The position numbers and the translations under genes are program-made. Under the pieces are notes generated by a model. The model worked only from the letters and a program-made list of their open reading frames with translations, was not told the DNA's origin and ran no database searches. Below, piece after piece: positions 32,456 to 35,901 of a stretch of 35,901 nucleotides of DNA (the first letter of the stretch is position 1; the number at the start of each line of letters is the position of its first letter). Origin of the DNA: Mycobacterium sp. (GTDB lineage: Bacteria; Actinomycetota; Actinomycetes; Mycobacteriales; Mycobacteriaceae); NCBI GenBank assembly GCA_020438905.1, contig JAGQTQ010000117.1:1-35901 (forward strand), in the 5' to 3' direction.

Positions 32456-33865
32456 TCAGGCCCGGTCGAGTTCCTCGGCAAGTTGGCGTTGCGCGGCGGT
32501 CCGGTGCACGTCGTGGGCTGGTTTCTGCAGCTGCTTCTCGACGGCCTCCAAGGCAAGACGGGCGTAAACCCACTGGCTGGTGGTGGCCAGCTGACCTCTG
32601 CTGTTCGAGGTGAAGGTGATGATCCAGCTGAACAGCGTGCTGATCCGGTTCTTGAACCCGACCAGATACAGCAGGTGCAGGAAAAGCCAGGCCAGCCAGG
32701 CGACATACCCGCCGAACTCGAGCTTTCCGATCTTCGCCACCGCATGGTGCCGGGAGATCGTCGCCATGCTGCCCTTGTCGAAGTATTTGAACGGCGCCCG
32801 ATTCGCCGGGGCGTCGGTCCCTTTGACGGTGTGCTTGATGGTCTTGGCCGCGTACTTGGCACCCTGGATGGCACCCTGCGCGACACCCGGCACCCCGGGC
32901 ACGGCGGCCATGTCGCCGACGACGAAGACGTTCGGATGGCCCTTCACGCTGAGGTCCGGTTCGACGACCACGCGGCCGGACCGGTCGATCTCAGTGCCGT
33001 CACACTGTTCGGCTATCACCTCACCGAGCGGGCTGGCCTGAACCCCGGCCGCCCAGACCTTGCACGCGCAGTCGACCCGCCGCTGTTCACCGGAATCCTT
33101 GTCCTTGACGGTGATTCCCATGTAGTCGACGTCGGTGACCACAGAGTTGCCGCATACCTCGACGCCCATCTTCTCCAGTCGGCGCTGAGCCTTGCGGCCG
33201 AGGTTCTCCCCCATCGGCGACAGCACGAACGGAGCGCCGTCGAACAGCATCACCTTGCAGTCGGTGGGGTCGATGGTGCGGAAAGCCCCGGGCAGAGTGC
33301 GCCGGGCCAATTCGGCGATCTGGCCGGCCAACTCGACCCCGGTCGGTCCGCCACCCACGACCACGAAGGTCAGACGGCGGGTTCTCTCGGCCGGATCGGT
33401 GGTGACCTCGGCCGCCTCGAACGCACCCATGATGCGCCCCCGCAATTCGAGAGCGTCGTCGATGGTCTTCATGCCGGGCGCGAAGGTGGCGAAGTGGTTG
33501 TTCCCGAAGTAGTTCTGCTGGGCTCCGGCGGCCACGATCAGACTGTCGAAGGGAACCACCGTCTCCATCGACATCAGCTTCGAGGTGACGGTCTTGCCGT
33601 TCAGGTCGATGTTCTCGACGTCTCCGAGCAACACATGGCAGTTCCGGTTCTTCTTGAGGATCAGCCGTGTGGTGGGCGCGATGTCACCCGCGGAAAGGAT
33701 ACCGGTGGCCAACTGGTACAGCAGGGGCTGGAACAGGTGGCTGGTGGTTTTGGCGATCAGGGTGACATCGACATCGGCCCTCTTGAGGACCTTCGCTGCG
33801 GTCAGACCGCCGAATCCAGAGCCGATGATGACAACGCGGTGACGACGGGCGGCGGGACTGGCCAT
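32456..33865 (-). CDS. ndh: Type II NADH dehydrogenase
   Basis: This 469-residue protein has the FAD motif GSGFGG (15-20) and the NADH motif GGGPTGVELAG (171-181). Next is the second FAD contact FVVGDMAAVPGVPGVAQGAIQGAKYAA, with a quinone-site stretch before the C-terminus. The aromatic membrane-binding segment (FGGYVAWLAWLFLHLLYLVGFKNRISTLFSWIITF, roughly 385-420) is typical of mycobacterial Ndh. It oxidises NADH and reduces menaquinone without pumping protons, on the inner face of the membrane. AAGGAA precedes the ATG at 33865. The gene stands alone; the right-hand giant gene ends 123 bp upstream on the same strand. Confidence 0.94.
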   Translation of the reverse strand: MASPAARRHRVVIIGSGFGGLTAAKVLKRADVDVTLIAKTTSHLFQPLLYQLATGILSAGDIAPTTRLILKKNRNCHVLLGDVENIDLNGKTVTSKLMSMETVVPFDSLIVAAGAQQNYFGNNHFATFAPGMKTIDDALELRGRIMGAFEAAEVTTDPAERTRRLTFVVVGGGPTGVELAGQIAELARRTLPGAFRTIDPTDCKVMLFDGAPFVLSPMGENLGRKAQRRLEKMGVEVCGNSVVTDVDYMGITVKDKDSGEQRRVDCACKVWAAGVQASPLGEVIAEQCDGTEIDRSGRVVVEPDLSVKGHPNVFVVGDMAAVPGVPGVAQGAIQGAKYAAKTIKHTVKGTDAPANRAPFKYFDKGSMATISRHHAVAKIGKLEFGGYVAWLAWLFLHLLYLVGFKNRISTLFSWIITFTSNSRGQLATTSQWVYARLALEAVEKQLQKPAHDVHRTAAQRQLAEELDRA

Positions 33866-33988
33866 TGGGGTTCCTTAGGCGCTCGCGTATTGCTGGCTGC
33901 GCCTTGCAGGCTACCGCTCAGCCGTTACCACCGCCTCCCGGTTTGGCAGAGTCGTGCCGACAGGTCGGCGACCGACGGACCCCGGCTG

Positions 33989-35901
33989 CTATCCAACCCG
34001 CTCAGCCGGCGTCCCCTCGGCCCGGAATGACCGGGCGGGGGCCGGGACGGCGAGCAGTTGTTCCACGTCGAAGGTGAACCCAACCCTCAGTTGGCCGGCG
34101 TCGGTGTGCCCGGCAGCGCCGATGGCCATCTGGATGTCGAGGGCCTCGGCCCGCGACTCGTCGGGCCCCGTCACGGTCATCTCGGTGAGCACCAGGCCGC
34201 CCTCGGTCGCGGCCGCCTCGCCCAGCACCGCGGCGAACTGGGAATCCGGGATGACCGCGGTCATGACGTAGAGGTCGCCCGCAACGGTGACCGTTTCGAG
34301 GAAGTGGCCCTCGGCCAGCTGGCCGCCGGTGGTGGCCGCGGCGCCGATGACGGGGCCGCCGCCGGTGAACAGCAGGGTCAGGCCGGAGGCGATTCCGATC
34401 ACGACCGTCGCGGTGATTCCGGCCACCCCGCCGACCAGGAGGCCGACGATGTTGTCACCGAACAGCGAGCCGATGCCCTGGCCGACGGAGGTGCCCAGGG
34501 CGACCTGAAGCATCGGATCCCGCAGCACGGCCTGGATCACAGTGTTCGCCACCTCGTCGAGCGGCATGCCCTCCAGGACGTTGACGGCGATCCCATCGAG
34601 GAGGATCTTCGCGTTCGGCTTTGCCAGGAAGGAGTCCACCGTGACACCGACCACCTGGCCTACGGCACCGTCGATGACGTCGTTGCTGAAGATCCCGTTT
34701 CCGAGCAGCCCTCCCCTGAGGAGGTCGATCACGATGGTTTTCGCCGTCGTCGCGACCGCCTGCCGGACCTCAGGGTTGCTCAGCAGGGAGTTCAACGCAC
34801 TCGGGACGATCGTGCCCACTGCAGCCCGATAGTCCGGGTTGGCTTCCAGCGCTGCAAGGCCCTCCTGAATCGCGGCGGAAATGTCGGTTCCGTCCAGAAC
34901 CGCATCAGCCATCTTGCCGATCGCGCCGGTCACCGCCCCGTTGAATCCCGGGAAGGCCAGCAGATCGACGATCACCGCGCCGAGGGTGACGGCCACATCG
35001 TCGACGAACGTCGAATCCGCCAGCAGCCCGACGACAGCGGGGCCGAAGCTGGGTCCCAACAGATCGCCGATCGCCGTTCGCGCACCGGGGATCGCCGCCA
35101 GTTGCTCGATGACCGTGGTGACGGTTGAGCCCAAAAGGAGCTGGACGTCGGGGTTGCTCAACAAAGCCGTGTCAACGACGTCGAGGGCGGCGTCGACCGT
35201 CGTCGACAATGCCGACAGCATCGCCGGATCGGCCCCCAGCGCCTGCACAGCCTCTTGCAACGCGGCGCTCACAGTCGCGCCGCTGAGGATGGCATCCGCT
35301 ATCTGTCCCGCGGCGTCGCCCAGCGCGGCCGGCACGCCCGGCTGTCCGAGGAGCGTCGCGACCGTCGTTGTCACCACGTCCACCACGCCATCCACGAGCG
35401 GCGCTTCCGCGAGGATCCCGACCACCGCGTCGCCCACCACGGCCCCTATCTGGGCAGCGCCTGGATTACCGGGCAACAGCGATGCCACCAGAGTCGCCAC
35501 CACCTGGCCGACAGCCACCTGCACCGGCGTGTCCCCGGCCAACTGCTCAGTCAACGTCGTCACCGTGGAGACGACCGCATTCACCAGCGGCTGATCCGCG
35601 AGGAACTCGGTCACGGCGCGGGATACCGTCATTTCGACTGCGGCCTCGACATCGGGGTTCGCTCGCAGCGCAGCGACGACCGCCGTCAGTACCGTGGCCA
35701 GATCCTGGCCGGCCACCGCATCAGCGGCCGCCTCACCGGCGGCATCGGCCAGAGCGCTTACCACCCCGGTCGCGCCGAAGAAGTCAGTGGCCACCGTATC
35801 GACCAGACCGACCAGGGCCGCACCGACCACCGGATCGGTCACCAGATTCATCACGGCAGTAGCCACCTGCGCCCCCACCGTCTCACCGAGGTCCCCGCCG
35901 C
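33989..35901 (-). CDS. Giant alanine-rich helical-repeat protein, paralogue of the left-edge gene (5' end outside window)
   Basis: The frame is open to the window end, so the N-terminus lies beyond base 35901; the GTG at 35878 is internal. About 637 codons are visible. It matches the left-edge gene block for block: GTIVPSALNSLL, TAKTIVIDLL, SFLAKP, LEGMPL, NTVIQAVLRDPMLQ.ALGTS, IGSLFGDNIVGLLVGGVAG. A membrane-like helix (~34370-34455) precedes the C-terminal domain (DLYVMTAVIP, EALDIQMAIGAAG, GFTFDVEQLLAVPAP). Nucleotide identity is also high in the last third. The repeats are more diverged than in the left copy. The gene ends at 33989, 123 bp before ndh, and is convergent with the left copy across about 32 kb. 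Confidence 0.85.
   Translation of the reverse strand, partial: GGDLGETVGAQVATAVMNLVTDPVVGAALVGLVDTVATDFFGATGVVSALADAAGEAAADAVAGQDLATVLTAVVAALRANPDVEAAVEMTVSRAVTEFLADQPLVNAVVSTVTTLTEQLAGDTPVQVAVGQVVATLVASLLPGNPGAAQIGAVVGDAVVGILAEAPLVDGVVDVVTTTVATLLGQPGVPAALGDAAGQIADAILSGATVSAALQEAVQALGADPAMLSALSTTVDAALDVVDTALLSNPDVQLLLGSTVTTVIEQLAAIPGARTAIGDLLGPSFGPAVVGLLADSTFVDDVAVTLGAVIVDLLAFPGFNGAVTGAIGKMADAVLDGTDISAAIQEGLAALEANPDYRAAVGTIVPSALNSLLSNPEVRQAVATTAKTIVIDLLRGGLLGNGIFSNDVIDGAVGQVVGVTVDSFLAKPNAKILLDGIAVNVLEGMPLDEVANTVIQAVLRDPMLQVALGTSVGQGIGSLFGDNIVGLLVGGVAGITATVVIGIASGLTLLFTGGGPVIGAAATTGGQLAEGHFLETVTVAGDLYVMTAVIPDSQFAAVLGEAAATEGGLVLTEMTVTGPDESRAEALDIQMAIGAAGHTDAGQLRVGFTFDVEQLLAVPAPARSFRAEGTPAERVG

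Noticed and set aside
33956-33969. Inverted repeat GCCGAC-AG-GTCGGC just after the right giant gene, considered as a terminator
   Set aside because: The two-base spacer is too short for a stable RNA loop and the stem is only 6 bp. No T tract follows.

Overview
The window is about 36 kb of high-GC actinobacterial DNA that reads as a Mycobacterium/Mycolicibacterium chromosome. The evidence is a dense two-strand gene layout, frequent GTG starts, many apparently leaderless genes (a TANNNT or GATAAT hexamer 6-8 nt before the start codon), Mce-associated membrane proteins, a type II NADH dehydrogenase of mycobacterial type, several P450s, and a block matching the Rv3168-Rv3169-aofH-hpx order of M. 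tuberculosis as I remember it. I see no rRNA, tRNA, IS element, phage or CRISPR array, and no gene-free stretch longer than 300 bases.

Layout. Both edges cut through a giant alanine-rich repeat gene: one at 1-2151 (+) and a paralogue at 33989-35901 (-). They point at each other and share a near-identical C-terminal membrane segment. From 2.3 to 8.0 kb lie an APH-fold kinase and its coupled partner, an F420-type LLM oxidoreductase, a flavin amine oxidase (aofH) and an alpha/beta hydrolase (hpx). From 8.2 to 9.4 kb are an LGFP-repeat lipoprotein and a small secreted protein, each followed by a strong hairpin. From 9.5 to 11.8 kb is a bacterial ionotropic glutamate receptor homologue, convergent with two coupled Mce-associated membrane proteins. 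From 12 to 14.8 kb are an MFS drug exporter and three small envelope or hypothetical proteins.

From 15.0 to 18.6 kb is a nitrosative-stress module: a cysteine-free DNR-like Crp/Fnr regulator, a TTGAC-N4-ATCAA box, hcp (hybrid-cluster protein) and its reductase. A 27-bp inverted repeat separates the regulator from a divergent L-lactate dehydrogenase. From 19.7 to 22.0 kb are a secreted GPGPV-repeat protein, an alpha/beta-hydrolase-like protein and a secreted protein. From 22.0 to 24.2 kb is a TetR regulator divergent from a P450 with its own ferredoxin; a palindrome covers the P450 -35 region.

From 24.2 to 27.6 kb are a membrane protein and two lipoproteins, one HAD phosphatase-like and one ParB/Srx-like. 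From 27.7 to 31.9 kb are a second P450, a small membrane protein and a large secreted alpha/beta hydrolase. A small secreted protein and ndh follow before the right-hand giant gene.

The most unusual elements are the glutamate-receptor-like channel, the inverted pair of giant repeat genes, the exported ParB-like/HAD lipoprotein pair, the Hcp/reductase/DNR module with an atypical reductase, and several precise intergenic inverted repeats.
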